DNA from: Enoplolaimus lenunculus
Lineage: Eukaryota > Nematoda > Enoplea > Enoplida > Thoracostomopsidae
Direction: 5' to 3'
Length of the DNA stretch: 64,000 nucleotides
NCBI GenBank assembly: GCA_030248215.1
Contig: JASANG010002393.1
Span: 1-64,000 of the forward strand
Program-made: the position numbers and the translations under genes
In this document: positions 9,326-21,002 of the stretch, one piece after another
Layout: every line of letters begins with the position of its first letter
Position numbering within the stretch: position 1 is the first letter of the stretch
The notes under the pieces: generated by a model
What the model was told of the DNA's origin: nothing
Seen by the model: the letters and a program-made list of their open reading frames with translations, nothing else
Databases searched by the model: none

Positions 9326-11908
9326 ATGGAACGTGCGATAATTGCAATTATCTTATGTGTTGCGTTATTTTGCATTGCATTGTCAAACAGTGAAACTACA
9401 GGTCAAACAACATCGGAGGGTTACACAGGTGCTGAATATACTGAAGTAAGCGAAAATATTTGAAAAAATACTAAAAATAATATTCGGGTTTTAAAATGAT
9501 GTGCGACGCCATTCGATGGCTACACTGTAAATTTCAGTGAGTTGATTTTAACTCAGAATGAGTTGAATCAATCAGTCTGAGTTAGGACTATCAGAACTCA
9601 CAATGTTGAGATTATTCAATTCATTAATTAATCAACTCACCCAGAGTCAACTTAACTGAGAGGGAGAATCAACTCAACTCAAAGTGAGTTAATGTTTACT
9701 GATATTAATTCAGAAATAACCAACTCGCTAGCTGAATTGATTAATCAACTCATTGGAATTTACAGTGTAGCAATTACACTGTAAATTCTAATTAATTGAT
9801 TTTTATTCAGAATGAGTTGAATCCACTCAGAAGCCTCAGTCCTGTATTAAACTGTAGATTCCGATGACTTGATTAATCTATACAGAGAGCGAATTAGTCA
9901 TTTCTGATGATTTCTGAGTTCAAAACAGTAAACATTACTCGCTCTGAGCAGATTTAATTCCGGGTGAGTTGATTAATGAACTCAGAATGAGTTCGTTTAA
10001 TTCACAATTCTGAGTTGTGAAAAACCTAATTCAGAGCTCAGACTTCAGAGTGGATTCAACTCATTCTGAGTTAAAATCACTTCTCTACAGTGATAGGTTT
10101 TTCAGAACTCGGAATTCTGAATTGATTGAACTCATTCTGAGTTAATTAATAAACTCACCTGAAATTGAATCAGCTCATAGTGAGTTAATATTTGCTGTTA
10201 TTAACTCAGAAGTAATCAGAAATAAGTAAGTAGTTTCGCGCAAACCACAACAGCTCTGGCATGCCAACGGTTCGTTCAATAGTGAACGCAGAACCACAGA
10301 AATTAATTTACTGTGAAGCAAATCTTTAGATTCGATCGGATCACACAAACTCAAAACTGTCTTTTAAAAGCACTTTGTTCCCAGGGTACCTGTTTCAGAA
10401 TTTTTCCATCATTAATAGCACAAGGTCGGCTGACGTTTTCTTGAGACAGCTGTCTAAAATCTAAAATTCATTCTACTAATTTCAGTAAAACATTGGAGGT
10501 ACACTGTAAATTCAAGTGAATCGATTTTTAACTCAGAATGAGTTGAATCCGCTCAGAGGTCAGAGCTCTGAATGAGGTCTTTCAGAACTCAGAATTCTGA
10601 ACTGTTTGAACTCGGTCTGAGTTAAGTAATCAACTTACCCGGAATTATATCAGCTCACAATGAGTTAATACTTACTGTTATTAACTCAGAGAAACAAGCA
10701 AAAATATAACTAGTTCTCTCACTGAGTTGATTAATCAACTCACTGGAATTTACAGTGTAATATCTTAAATTCAGCTAAAATTGTTAGCAGTTCTTGTGCA
10801 ATTGTGGAAACTTTATTTGCATATGCATTATACATAATGTGACAATACTGTCTACAGTACCATGCATGTAATAACGTTGCTTTATTGACCTCGTAGGAAC
10901 TGTTCCACGGGAACCTGGATCGATTCCAGCTTGGGACTAAGGTTTTCGGAAAGATTTCAACATTTCTGTAGATGTTAAATTTTATTTCAAATCTGTTAAA
11001 ATATTAATTGTAAAAGTTTTACTATTTTTGTTTAATAATTAACATGCGTTCGCTTTTTCTAAGAAATTTTGAGAATTAGCTGAAAACTCGTAGTCAATTT
11101 TTATGCTAAAAATATTTCCAGTTTTATATGAGAGATTCACATTTCTCAAACGAAAAATACGTTTAGAATCCAGCTCATGCATTTACGTTTACGTAGGTGT
11201 AAACCCTCGTCTCCTTGATTCTTTTAGGAGCTGCTTGTTAAGCATAAAATTCAAGCAAACACTTTAGTAAGATTTCAGAAACCCCGTCATTTATTGGCGA
11301 TTTATTTTACTACAGGCACCCGACAGCGGATCGCTTCCAAGTGAAACCGGTACTGTAACGAGTAACGACGGATCACCGAGTACTCCTGATCTCGATGATG
11401 GGAAAATGGAGTCAACTGATAATTTGAACGAAAGAGCAACGGTCGAGTTTAAAACACTAATGAATTCATCGAGTTGAACGCAGCGGCGTATTCAACAGGA
11501 ATAATGGAAGAATATACGTGTTCCCAAAATTTAAGAAATGCGAAACAAAATCATTTCTGCAGACCTTACAATATTGATATAAGCTGTTTAGCTTGGAAGT
11601 TCACAATTTTATGGTTTCCAAATTACGAAATGAAATCCGTCAGTGTCCATGTTAATTTCGGAGCTTAGCGGATTCTTGCCGCTTAAGCGTAGGCTTAGAA
11701 ATACGCTTATACTACTGTTACGGCCAGGTTCTATACATTAGCCTCGGCAAGTATAAATAAATACGATAAATGGTGTTTTATTAATTTAAACATAAACCGA
11801 TACAGCTGTGGTGGAATTAAATTAAATTTTGAAATAAAATATTTTTAGGTAACACAACAAGCCACAACTGAAGATCCTGATATGGAAGACGAATCACAAG
11901 ACGATTAA
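9326..11908 (+). CDS. Small secreted acidic Thr/Ser-rich protein (3 exons, about 101 aa)
   Basis: Exons are proposed at 9326-9445, 11316-11441 and 11849-11908, all in phase 0. Exon 1 encodes a signal peptide: Met-Glu-Arg, a hydrophobic run of about 16 residues (AIIAIILCVALFCIAL), then Ser-Asn-Ser. Cleavage is likely near residue 20-22. Its donor is GTAAGC. Exon 2 follows TTTTACTACAG, and exon 3 follows ATATTTTTAG and ends with TAA. The mature part is rich in Thr, Ser, Asp and Glu, ending DMEDESQDD, without cysteines. The exon 2 donor is uncertain. GTCGAG at 11442 keeps the frame, as would GTAACG inside exon 2, and if neither is used exon 2 ends at TGA about 36 bp on. No family is recognised. 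Intron 1 (9446-11315) is crowded with A-family elements. Confidence 0.55.
9522..9769. mobile_element. A-family MITE
   Basis: Family description. A elements have ends TACACTGTAAATTTCAGT with TA flanks and are about 245-260 bp long. They are full of AACTCA/TGAGTT words (for example GAGTTGATTTTAACTCAG). They resemble S elements in layout but share no longer sequence with them. This copy is complete and lies in intron 1 of the secreted-protein gene. Confidence 0.8.
9776..10215. mobile_element. Cluster of truncated or nested A elements
   Basis: It starts with CACTGTAAATTCTAATT and contains several internal restarts of the GAGTTGAAT/AACTCA pattern in both orientations, with no clean right end. It is probably two or three copies nested in each other. 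Confidence 0.6.
10501..10759. mobile_element. A element, complete
   Basis: It runs from ACACTGTAAATTC to GGAATTTACAGTGT, in intron 1 of the secreted-protein gene. Confidence 0.8.
11681..11742 (+). mobile_element. T element fragment (right end only)
   Basis: A short TTAGGC remnant is followed by TTATACTACTGTTACGG and TATACATTAGCC. It lies in intron 2 of the secreted-protein gene. Confidence 0.65.
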
Positions 11909-12268
11909 AATTGAAAACATACATTTTTTGGTGAAAATTCGTGTTTGTTAATTACAATTTTTTTCATTTTGGCTACATAGCTACCGTACTTTGCAAACGT
12001 TGGCTTAAATTAGAATTCCACTCAGTATTCTTTAAACTCATTTAAAATTTAAGGCTACAATTGAGACAGACAGATTTTGAAATTCATATCAAGTAGATTT
12101 TTAATGAAAACACGACTTTTTTGAACAAAGTATAGTGAAAGATTTAGATGCTTATTCAGGCCAATCACCAATTGGCCTAGGCTAACTTGCTATTCGTTCG
12201 ACTTAGACCAAATAGCGTCTGCGAGATGTAGCAAAACATTAGTGATGTAAAACCAACGCTGATTGGTA

Positions 12269-12522
12269 CACAGAAAATACAATTTTAGTGAATTGATTTT
12301 AATTCAGAATGAGTCGAATCACTCAGTCTGAGTTAGGACAATCAGAACTCAGAATTTTCAGTTGATTCAATTCATTCCGAGTTAATCAACTCTCTTAGAG
12401 TTAACTCAATTCAGAGTGAGAATCAGCTCAACCCAGAGTGAGTTAATGTATACTGATATTAATTCAGAAATAACCAACGCGCTAGCTGAATTAAATAATC
12501 AACTCATTGGAATTTGCAGTGC
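12269..12522. mobile_element. A element, diverged ends
   Basis: The internal AACTCA pattern is intact. The ends read ACACAGAAAATACAATT and GGAATTTGCAGTGC. Confidence 0.7.
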
Positions 12523-13122
12523 AAGGTTGAATTTTTTGTAAGGGGTCGAACATTTTTCTATGGCGCCGAGATCCTACCTTTATGGCGCCCCCCCCTTTCT
12601 GGCTCCGGGTCCGAACCTTACGAACTTTGGCAAAGCTTTCAGTTCGAAGTTGTGTTTTATATTTTTAGATTGAAGTTTATTTGACTGAAGCACATGTTGA
12701 ATTGCAACGAATTACACGTTTTTTGTACTTTTTATACGCTTACTAGAATTAAACAAAGTGGTAAAATTAGCTTATGGCTAACACTGTTTTGCACACAAAA
12801 CAATCGGCTCTACCCCCACCTTAAAATTTGACAAGTGTCGCCTACTGCCAGATAAGATATAGTGCCGCGGTCAAAATTTTGTCGCTTATGTGCTAACTGC
12901 TAATCTAAAATTCCCTTCTGCCCTCATGTCTGGCGCGTAGCCAACGGATCCTGCGGGGTCCATATCCGCCTAATCCATGAATGAACCAGGAAATGGTTTG
13001 CGACTGTTTGAAAGAGGATTATAGATACTGATCCTAAAATCACAGTCAATAAAGTAAACCCTAAACTCTATACGGATCGCTTGTTGCCCAGTAAATAAAT
13101 GTCTCATGGTATAGCGTTCCAC

Positions 13123-13385
13123 GGCCAATGTATTAAGGGACTGAACAGTATTATAATCATATTCCTAGACCTAAGCCTAAGCCTAAGCGTAAGAATGAGC
13201 ATATTCCTAAGCCTAAGCCTAAGTCAAAGCGTAAGAATGAGCCTATTCTTACCCCTAAGCCTAAGCGTAAGAATGAGCATATTTCTAAGCCTAAGCCTAA
13301 GCCAGGCAAAAAATAGTCTAAACCTTAAGCTGACTCTATTCTAGTCTCACAGAAAAACGTTCCGCCCCAGATCTTTACATGGACC
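13123..13385 (-). mobile_element. T element, type II, with 8-bp target duplication CGTTCCAC
   Basis: CGTTCCAC stands directly before GGCCAATG and directly after ATGGACC. The core has three array blocks separated by GTAAGAATGAG. Confidence 0.9.
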
Positions 13386-13644
13386 CGTTCCACAATATCT
13401 GTGGTACCATAAACAGTGATTTCTATCTCGATTATTTTTGTTTACAACGTTCTGGGGACATTTTGTGGTTCCCCCTCTCATAGTTCCTGGTTTCGAGAGT
13501 TGGTTAATGATTATTTGTCCTTTTGTTTTATTGTTGCCAAACATTACAACGACTTGGTTATTTTTCTGGTTTCGAAGTGTTTATAACGTGGTGGACACTG
13601 AGAATTTTTTCTTTGAAAATTTTGACATGAACTCATTTCAAATT

Positions 13645-13712
13645 TTGCAATATATGCATATATATGTGTATATACATAAATACATACATACATGCATATA
13701 TACATATATATA
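13645..13712. repeat. TA/CATA-rich simple repeat
   Basis: A low-complexity tract of TATA, CATA and TACA words with no coding content. Confidence 0.8.
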
Positions 13713-13965
13713 AGTTTTTAACGGTTCTGGGGTCACATTTAACTTAATTTTAAACACCAGTTAAATTTCATTCAGTTTTTAATTGAGTTTAAATCACCAT
13801 CTAGTGAAGTTTGAGTCCTGCAGAGTCAAAATGGTCAGAGTCGATTGAATGTAGTGCTAATGCGCCTTGCACAGTATATATATGTAGTCCTTTTGTCATT
13901 ATTACACTCCAAGGCTTAAAATTTAGTTAAAAAATTTAGTTAGAATTTAAGCGAGCGAAGAATCT

Positions 13966-14214
13966 ACACTGTAAATTCCAGTGAGTCGCTTTTAACTCAG
14001 AATGAGTTCAATTAACTCAGAAGCATGAGGTATGAATTAGGTCTTTCAGACCTCAGAATTTTGACTCGATTGAACCCATTTTGAGTTAATTAATTATCTC
14101 AACCGAAATTAAATCAGCTCAAAGCGAATTCACGTTTACTGTTAACTCAGAAATAACCACAAATGCCCAATTCGCTCTCTGGGTTGATTAATCAATTCGT
14201 CAGAATTTACAGAG
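13966..14214. mobile_element. A element
   Basis: It runs from ACACTGTAAATTCCAGT to CAGAATTTACAGAGT, with some decay at the right end. Confidence 0.75.
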
Positions 14215-14949
14215 TAGCGACTTCAAAATTCTGGATCCGCTAACGAACCAACTTGTTGAGGCGTTTCAAAATGCCCGAACGCCCTAGAAAACATTTCCAC
14301 CGTTTTAAGCGTTATATTTAACCAGATTGCTGGCATAAAATTAATTTTGAGCATAGTCAGCTGCTGTAGAATGGTGTTCTATACCAAATTCTCGCATAAA
14401 ATTAACCTAAAAATGAATATGCTGTCAAATTACGTATGTTGTGCGTTCCAGCTTTATAACTGTAATGTTGAGTGCTAATAAAGTCTATTTCAACATTGAA
14501 TTAATTAGCCATATTTTGGGTAATACATCTAGTGTTGTTATCAGCTGGTTGTGTAAAATTATTTTTTTCACCAGACAGAGAGCTCTTACTTCGAGTTTGA
14601 GCAATATTTTAAAAAAATCTCTGCTCTCACCTCCCCGCTTCATACCACCAGATGCGTTTAAACTACCCGTAATAATGAGCAAATTTGTAAGTAATATGCC
14701 GAGTCAAAAACCCGTTTGATGGTGTAAAAAATGACACAGGGAGGGAGCGATGGTAACTCGTGCCTGGAAATAAATATCAGGAAAATACAAAATGTGCAAA
14801 AAATATGGTTTTGCAATATTTTTCCTCGCGTATATGCTCAGGTGTATTGCAGCTGTTTTTGTGTGCAATTTTGTTTTTATTAATATATTGCGCTACACTG
14901 AAGTTATTTTTCTCTAAGACGCTGTGTGATGAGCGTGTATTTTCAAATT

Positions 14950-14951
14950 GT

Positions 14952-14984
<33 letters not shown>

Positions 14985-15035
14985 GTATGTATATATGTAT
15001 ATATATGTATGTATATATATGTATATATAATATAC
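14950..15035. repeat. (TA)n/(TATG)n microsatellite
   Basis: A dinucleotide TA run passes into GTAT tetramers and back. Confidence 0.9.
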
Positions 15036-15087
15036 CCAATTATGATTCAAGATTGAATTGGAAATTTTACATAGGTGTACTCATAAA

Positions 15088-15354
15088 CCCAATTCACACG
15101 TGCAAGTTTTTGCTGCGAGAACTTGCAACTGCAAATTGCACGCAGAACTTGCATTTTTTCAACAACCAATAAGAAAGCGGCTGCAATAAAATCAATGTCC
15201 TTGCATGGTTATTCACACATGTGAACTAAATCTCTAACTTTGATTTTTAATGAATCATTTGCAGCTTCAAGTTTTTCGAATGGCATTTTAGACAAAACTT
15301 GCAAGTATAAGTTGCAACTGTGAGGTCTCGCTGCAAAAACGTGCACGTGTGAAT
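15088..15354. mobile_element. L-family MITE
   Basis: Ends are ATTCACACGTGCAAGTTTTT and its inverted partner CACGTGTGAAT, with interior words AACTTGCA and TTGCAACT in both orientations. Another long copy is at 56896-57192 and a one-ended copy at 27428. Confidence 0.8.
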
Positions 15355-15559
15355 AGAAGTATAAGGGGCGAACAGTTGTTTCAAAACTTGTTTGAGTTCA
15401 ACAGTTGGTTTATATCTCTGTAGCACAGATTAAATTTTGAAACCCGAGAAGTTACGTTATAAGAAAGTTTTTAAGTTGGAGTTTCTTGCTGTTACAATCC
15501 GAAAAAGTAGGCAAAATCTTGTTGACAAAAATTCAAAGTCGAGAAAGAATTGTTCAAAC

Positions 15560-15727
15560 CAGGCCCGTTGCCAAGGGAGGGCCAGGGGGGCACAAACACC
15601 CCTGGAAAAATTTTGTCCCCCCGTAGAAGATTTTCAACATTGCTTGTAAGTCATTGAAACACTTTAAATGCCCCTCCTGAAAAAGTTTTAGCTCCCCCTT
15701 TGCAAGGTTGGCTGACTACGAGCCTGG
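15560..15727. mobile_element. R-family hAT-type MITE
   Basis: Family description. R elements run from CAGGCCCGTAGCCA to its inverse TGGCTACGGGCCTG and are about 165 bp long. The interior has G- or C-rich runs, GCTAAAAAATTTT, and ACAAGCAAGGTTGAAAATTTTC. Target duplications are 8 bp. Here GTTCAAAC stands before and GTTCAAAT after the element. Confidence 0.85.
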
Positions 15728-15839
15728 TTCAAATTCTAAAAACACCCTTTCGCTACGCTCTTGATGATCACCGAATCAGCTCACAAATAGGGAACTCGAA
15801 TTAATTAAACTTGTGCTTTTTCATAATTTTATAATAATC

Positions 15840-15905
15840 TGGTGACTAAAGTTATAAAATATGATCAACTGGCGATAAGTGCTACACACATTTGAGAATA
15901 TGAAT
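15840..15905. repeat. K-family element, one end
   Basis: It carries AACTGGCGATAAGTGCTACA and CACATTTGAGAATAT, the right end of the K family described at 17788. Confidence 0.6.
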
Positions 15906-16186
15906 GATCTTTAATTTTTAGTATTAAAATAATACAATATTTAGCTTTGTTATAAATGTTTGGCTTTTATATCGTATAATTAATACTACTTGCGAATCGG
16001 AGACAAACTTGAATATAATATGAAACGAACCGTTCTGTTACTTTGTGTTTTACGAACGGCGTGTTGGGTAAGTGCTCTGAAGACCGAGTTGAAGTTCAGT
16101 TGAAACTTTATTAAAACTCAGTAGATTCAGCTTGAAAAGCAATCACTTAAAGTAAAGAAGTCCCGTGCAATTTCAACCCGGTCGGT

Positions 16187-16415
16187 GCACTATAAATTCC
16201 AGTGAGTTGATTTGAACTCTGAATGAGTTTGATCGGTCAGTCTGCGTTAGGACTTTCAGAACTCAGAATTCTGTGTCAATATTCACTCTGACTTATTTAT
16301 TCAACTTACGCGGAATCAACTGAACTCAGAGTTAGGAGCAACTCAACTCAGAGTGAGTAATAGCGTTTTACAGTTATTAACTTAGAAATACCTAACTTTT
16401 TAGCTGAGTTGATTA
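16187..16415. mobile_element. A element, right end lost
   Basis: The left end is CACTATAAATTCCAGTGAG. The AACTCA pattern fades near 16412 (GAGTTGATTAAT). Confidence 0.65.
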
Positions 16416-16567
16416 ATATTGAAAACCTCTGACTTACGTTAAAGAAAGTGCAAAACTTATGCAAATTGCCGATTTCAGTCAAAATCGGACTTTAGTCATA
16501 TTTCTGCATTTCTGTAACACAGTCAATGTTACGGTCGCTGTTACAGAATTTTTGGCCGTATGAAACT

Positions 16568-16830
16568 ATTTTGCTTGGCTTAGGCTTAGGCTTAGGCTTA
16601 GGTTAAGGAATATGATCATTCTTGAGCCAAATTTGACTCGCGCAAGAGTCAATCGTGCAAATCAGTGAGTCGAAATTGACTCGGGCAGAGTCGAATTTTG
16701 ACTCGGTTAGTGTAGTAAAGAAAAAGCCTATTTCAGAGAGAGTCAATTTGACTCACCAGTTTTTGCAGTGTAGGCTTACGCTTAGAAATATGCATACAAT
16801 ACTGTTCCGCTCCTGTTCTTTACATTGCCC
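16568..16830 (+). mobile_element. T element, type II, carrying a nested S element
   Basis: The TTAGGC array at 16574-16610 is interrupted by an S element (16628-16772). The remaining T core and right end (CTGTTCCGCTCCTG, TACATTGCCC) follow it. Confidence 0.75.
16628..16772. mobile_element. S element nested in a T element
   Basis: The left end is truncated and the right end is complete (TCACCAGTTTTTGCAGTG). It shows that S activity continued after this T copy had landed. Confidence 0.75.
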
Positions 16831-17197
16831 GAATTTTTAAGCTCTCAGTCATGCCATGCAACATTATTTAGTCGTAGTTGTCTAATTTTGTAATTCGCGA
16901 TATTTAAGGACGTCCAATTGCACAATATATAAATATATAGTGCTTTAGATGAGTCTAGTACTTGCAACAATTTGCACTGCCAGTGGTCTTGGATCAACAG
17001 TGCTACACTGTAATCGTGGTGATTGTCGACACAAAATCACTCAATATCCCATTCAGCAGTGGAAAACGTTAAGCAGTAAGCGATTCGTAATGCTCTGGCA
17101 GTTACTCTCAAATGTGTGTAGCACCTATCACCAGTTATGTGATGTCCAAACAAGCGAATTGGATTTAAAGTATTCGCAAAAAGCTTAAACTAACTTG

Positions 17198-17445
17198 GTT
17201 TAAGTTTAATCAAATCCAGCAGTATTAAACTTATACTTTCTAGATTAACTGAACTAACAGGTTGGTTTACTCTTAAACTAATTTAAAATCTTACGTGTTT
17301 TTAGTTAAGCTAAGCTTAGTGAACTCTTCGACAACCATAATTTCTTAGCTGTATTTGTTACTCAAACCAAAAATAAGTTTACTTAAACTAATATTCATGC
17401 TTAGTTTTAAGCTATAATTTAAGTTTAAGTTTTTAGACAGTAGTT
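17198..17445. repeat. Z repeat (TTTAAACT-rich)
   Basis: It shares CTAGATTAACTGAACTAA and neighbouring text with a second copy at 50366-50812, which an R element interrupts. It is dense in AAACT/AGTTT words and has no coding content. Confidence 0.65.
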
Positions 17446-17787
17446 TCGAATTTAAAATTGTGTATAATAAAGCTGAAATACAAATCGTTGACCATACACT
17501 GTTTTAATAAACGGTAATAACTGATTTACAGTTACTGGCGATAGGTGCAGCAATCTTTAACCTATTGAAATGTAAAATATAGATAAATACCCATCTTTTC
17601 GAGTTTTTGCCGAAATTTTGCAGTATCCCGTATCCGTTCATGTAAACGGGACTGCCAACCACAGGCACAGAAAACAGCGAATCTGGGATCTTCTCAACTT
17701 GTAAATCCAAACTTTGCATCGGGATTAAACGCACAAGTTTGTCAGCCGGCAGCTGTCCCTGTTGTTCGATCGGATGCCTGCAACCTT

Positions 17788-18002
17788 GGCCCATATTCTC
17801 AAATGCATATAGCACCTTTTACCAGTTAGTAATACGTTTTCAAACTAACGAAATGATGCAATTACAGATCTCAAAATTTGCACAGTAGCAGAAAAAATCG
17901 AAAGCAATAAATGTGCTGAATTTCAAACCTCACTATTCCCTGCTTCGAAAGTGACAAGGCCTATAACCAACTGGTAATAGGTGCTACACACATTTGAGTA
18001 TA
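17788..18002. mobile_element. K-family MITE
   Basis: The ends are GGCCCATATTCTCAAATG, then ATAGCACC, and an inverse end AGGTGCTACACACATTTGAG. Other long copies are at 25289 and 32115, and single ends are at 15840, 17099, 20272, 33082 and 36110. Confidence 0.7.
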
Positions 18003-18036
18003 CGAGCTCTTGCAGATACTAGCTGTTTGTTTTCAG

Positions 18037-20065
18037 GATTAGAATTCCGTGACAAATGGAATACACGTTTTTTCGTTTTCGCTGTCGAAGTTGTGTTTTT
18101 AATTTTAACACTAATTCTACTCTACAATCGTATCATTAAAGAAGAATTTACAAATACATATAACGTAAGTTTGTAACTAAGAATATCAAAGCTAATAGTC
18201 ACACGACGGTCCATGTGAAAGATCAAAGGCGGAACGTTTTTCTGTGCGAATGCAATAGAGTAAGCTTAAGCTTTAGACTATTTTTTTCACTTAGACTTCG
18301 GCTTGCGCTTAGGAATAAACCCATTCTTAGACTTAGGCTTAGGGTTAGGAATATATTCTTACGTTTAGGCTTAGGCTTAGGCTTTTAGGCTTAGGAAAAT
18401 GCTTATTCTTACGCTTAGGCTTAGGCTTAGGCTTTTAGGCTTAGGAAAATGCTTATTCTTACGCTTAGGCTTAGCCTTAGGCTTGGGCGTAGGCTTAGGC
18501 ATAGGAATATGCTTATAATACTGTTCCGCCCCTGTTCTTTACATTGGCTCACACGACGATAGAAAAGTTGTGTAAAATTGATTTTTGTAAAAATTCGCCG
18601 CAATTCGGCACATCCAAAATTATCCAAAATCCACAATATCCTGCGAACATCAGGTTACTTTCTTGTGAGGCTGCAGTGATGAACTGTGATGCATTTTTGG
18701 CATCCATTTTTTGGAAATTCAAATCCTGGCAGAAAATTATAATTTAAATTTCAGGAGCTTTTCATCCTTGTTCCGGGATCAGTTTGTTTGCTCATCGTTG
18801 GAAGTCTTGAAACTTGGTACTATTCGCTAGCGTTTGCTCCGTACAGAACGATTGGATCATCGGCCGTTGCTGCGGTAAGTTAGCAACGGTTTGTTCAGCG
18901 TTCAAATGATTATTGATATTAAAAATGAGTTTGCAATATTTGAGCTATACTATATTTGGCCTATGTAAGGCACGTAACAGTAGATTAAACGTATTCCGAA
19001 GCCTAAGCCTAAGCCTAAGCGTTGCAAAAATGTGTTCCTAAGCGTATGCCTAAGCCTAAGCCTGAGTAACAAAATGTAATCTAGAATCTGAACCTACTCT
19101 GTTATTGACCCACCAAAAACCTGGACGCCCCTTAAAGTAACATGGGCCCTATATTTGAATATGTATAAGCCATAAATGGTGTACGAATCAAACTTTGTTC
19201 CAAAAGCCGTTTTTACCTTTGTTAGGCCCGTAGTCTGCTCACCTTGCTGGGGGCTGGCTAAACATTTTTTAGGCTGGTCATACAAGGGTTTTTGGTGAAT
19301 TGCAAGGGAGGCTGATAATTTGCTTGGGGGGTAGTTCTTCCAAATGAGCCACCCTGGCCCTCTTTTACTACGTGCCGAAGCATTGTGGTCTGTTAGTGCT
19401 CGAAATAAGTCGGCGCTGTTCAGATGAATCTACGACAACTTGCCGCCCAACAGTGTTCTAGAGCCTATTAATTAATCTAAGCATATTCTTAAGCGTAATC
19501 CAAAGCTTAAGCCTAAGTCTTTAAGCATCATGAGCGACGAATTGTCGAGTCGACGAAATTTCGGATTAGAAGTTATTAGTCGACGAGTTGTCGGTCGACG
19601 AATTGATGTTATACCTGTTGAGGCAGCTGACAGGCTCAAATTGCCTTATAGAGTTGCAGCCTCGAAGTTGCCGTTTTCTCCTACGTTAATTTATATTTGA
19701 ATTAGTGCCAAAACTTGCAAAACCGAAGCCGGCAAATGCAAAGAACAAGGGCGGAACAGTTTTATAAGCATATTCCTAAGCCTAAGCCTTAGCCTAAGCC
19801 TAAGCGTAAGACTGAGCATATTTGTAAGCTTAAGCTTAAGCCTAAGCCTAAGCCAAGCAGAAAAATCAGTCTAAAGCTCAAGCTTACTCTATTGCAATCC
19901 CACAGGAAATCGTTCCGCCATTGATCTTTACACGGGCCCCGACTGGATTTTATTTTGGAATGGTTTAATTTTGATTGGCAACTGCTTTTTTAGGTATTTT
20001 TGTTCATCTGCACGCTGATTTATATAATTGATACTGGAATTACATGGAGTACGACAATATATTGA
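18037..20065 (+). CDS. Multi-pass membrane protein, partial model (3 exons, 5' end not found)
   Basis: Exons are at 18037-18164, 18755-18874 and 19994-20065. Each acceptor is canonical (GTTTTCAG, AAATTTCAG, TTTTTTAG) and both donors are GTAAGT. Phases match at both introns, which is unlikely by chance. The 105 codons give three hydrophobic segments: FFVFAVEVVFLILTLILL, ELFILVPGSVCLLIVGSL and AAVFLFICTLIYIID. Exon 1 begins in phase 1, so at least one upstream exon, probably with a first membrane span, is missing. A four-span MARVEL- or tetraspan-like layout would fit but no family motif is seen. Introns hold the T elements at 18208, 18959 and 19739 and an R element at 19224. It ends tail to tail with the aminotransferase gene. 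Confidence 0.5.
18208..18548 (+). mobile_element. T element, type II, longest copy, with core duplication
   Basis: The target duplication CACACGAC flanks it. The core contains a unit of about 50 bp, ending in GGAAAATGCTTATTCTTACG, twice in tandem, so the array expanded inside the element. Confidence 0.9.
18959..19147 (-). mobile_element. T element, type III, target duplication CTATATTT
   Basis: Type III ends read GTTACTTTAAGGGGCG in place of GTAAAGAACAGGGGCG. CTATATTT stands on both sides. Confidence 0.85.
19224..19376. mobile_element. R element, diverged
   Basis: It runs from AGGCCCGTAGTCTGCTCACC to TACTACGTGCC, with the interior CAAGGGAGGCTGATAATTT matching other R copies. Confidence 0.65.
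19739..19939 (-). mobile_element. T element, type II
   Basis: It runs from AAAGAACAAGGGCGGAACAG to CTTTACACGGGCC. A fragment of another array lies just upstream at 19476-19530. Confidence 0.8.
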
Positions 20066-20424
20066 ATGTTTACTGCTCAAATGCAGCCTAAACACACCAT
20101 TTGGGACTGATGGCTTGAAACAAAGCCCGGAATTTGCCAGGGGCCATTAAAAGCCGTCTGAGACAAATATTACATTGACAACGGTCTAACCTCCAGCACT
20201 GATGAACAATTGTTGGAGCCAACTAATGTGAGCGAATAACTTGGCGAAACAGTACCAGATCAAATGTTGTGAATTCTCAAATGTGTATAGCATCTATCAC
20301 CAGTTGATGACATGTTTGAAAAATGATCCAAACTTGGAGGCGAAAAATTAAAATAATTTGTTCAAAATTAAATGTAGACAGAGATTGTTGCAAAAAACGC
20401 GACCTATATATGGGCCGCTTTTTT

Positions 20425-20537
20425 GAGGGAGAAAAATGTAAGGCAGGGACCTTAATATCATTTGATCACAAAAATGTTTGTGGACATGGCGTACACCTTT
20501 TATTTACCGCACCACCGCCCCCCCTCTGGATCCGCTA
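20425..20537. repeat. Dispersed repeat ending CCCTCTGGATCCG
   Basis: It matches 29255-29355 (AAAATGTAAGGCAGGGACC versus AAATTGTAAGGTAGGGAC, then GGCGTAC and CCCTCTGGATCCG). It is a non-coding repeat of unknown class. Confidence 0.6.
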
Positions 20538-20786
20538 GTAATTGAATCTATTAGCATTTGCGTTTAGTAAAATAGCAACAACGAATAGGGTGTCACTTGT
20601 CAATACAAATTTCTTCACGAATAAATTGAAATTAGGTAATTAATTTTATAAATGCAGAATTCTTTGTTAAAATTCCTTATTACAAGTGCATATAAACTGA
20701 ATTTCAGTTCATAAGAACATAATTTTGAGTTAATTGTGTTTTTTTTGTTCCTACGGAATTTTCAATATTTTTCCTATCTCTCCTTA

Positions 20787-21002
20787 CACGGCAAAAAATG
20801 GTGATTCAAATTGAGTCTCTCTGAAATAGGCTGTGCGAGACTACGCAATGAGTCAACTTCGACTCCGCTAGAGTCAAATTCGACTCACACGAATCCGCTC
20901 AGTGAGTCGAATATGACTCACTGGCGGAGTCTAACTTGACTCAGTTTGCGTAGTCCCTAAAAGCCTATTTGAGTCAATTTGACTCACCATTTATTGCAGT
21001 GT
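20787..21002. mobile_element. S element, full length
   Basis: Both ends are present (CACGGCAAAAAATGGTGA and TCACCATTTATTGCAGTG), with inner AAAAGCCTATTTGAG. Confidence 0.8.

Noticed and set aside
16022-16069. Possible first exon (ATG followed by GTAAGT) for the membrane-protein gene
   Set aside because: It ends in phase 0, while the exon at 18037 needs phase 1, so they cannot join without another exon.
17504-17815. 103-codon minus-strand frame
   Set aside because: It overlaps the left end of a K element and has neither splice sites nor a recognisable family.
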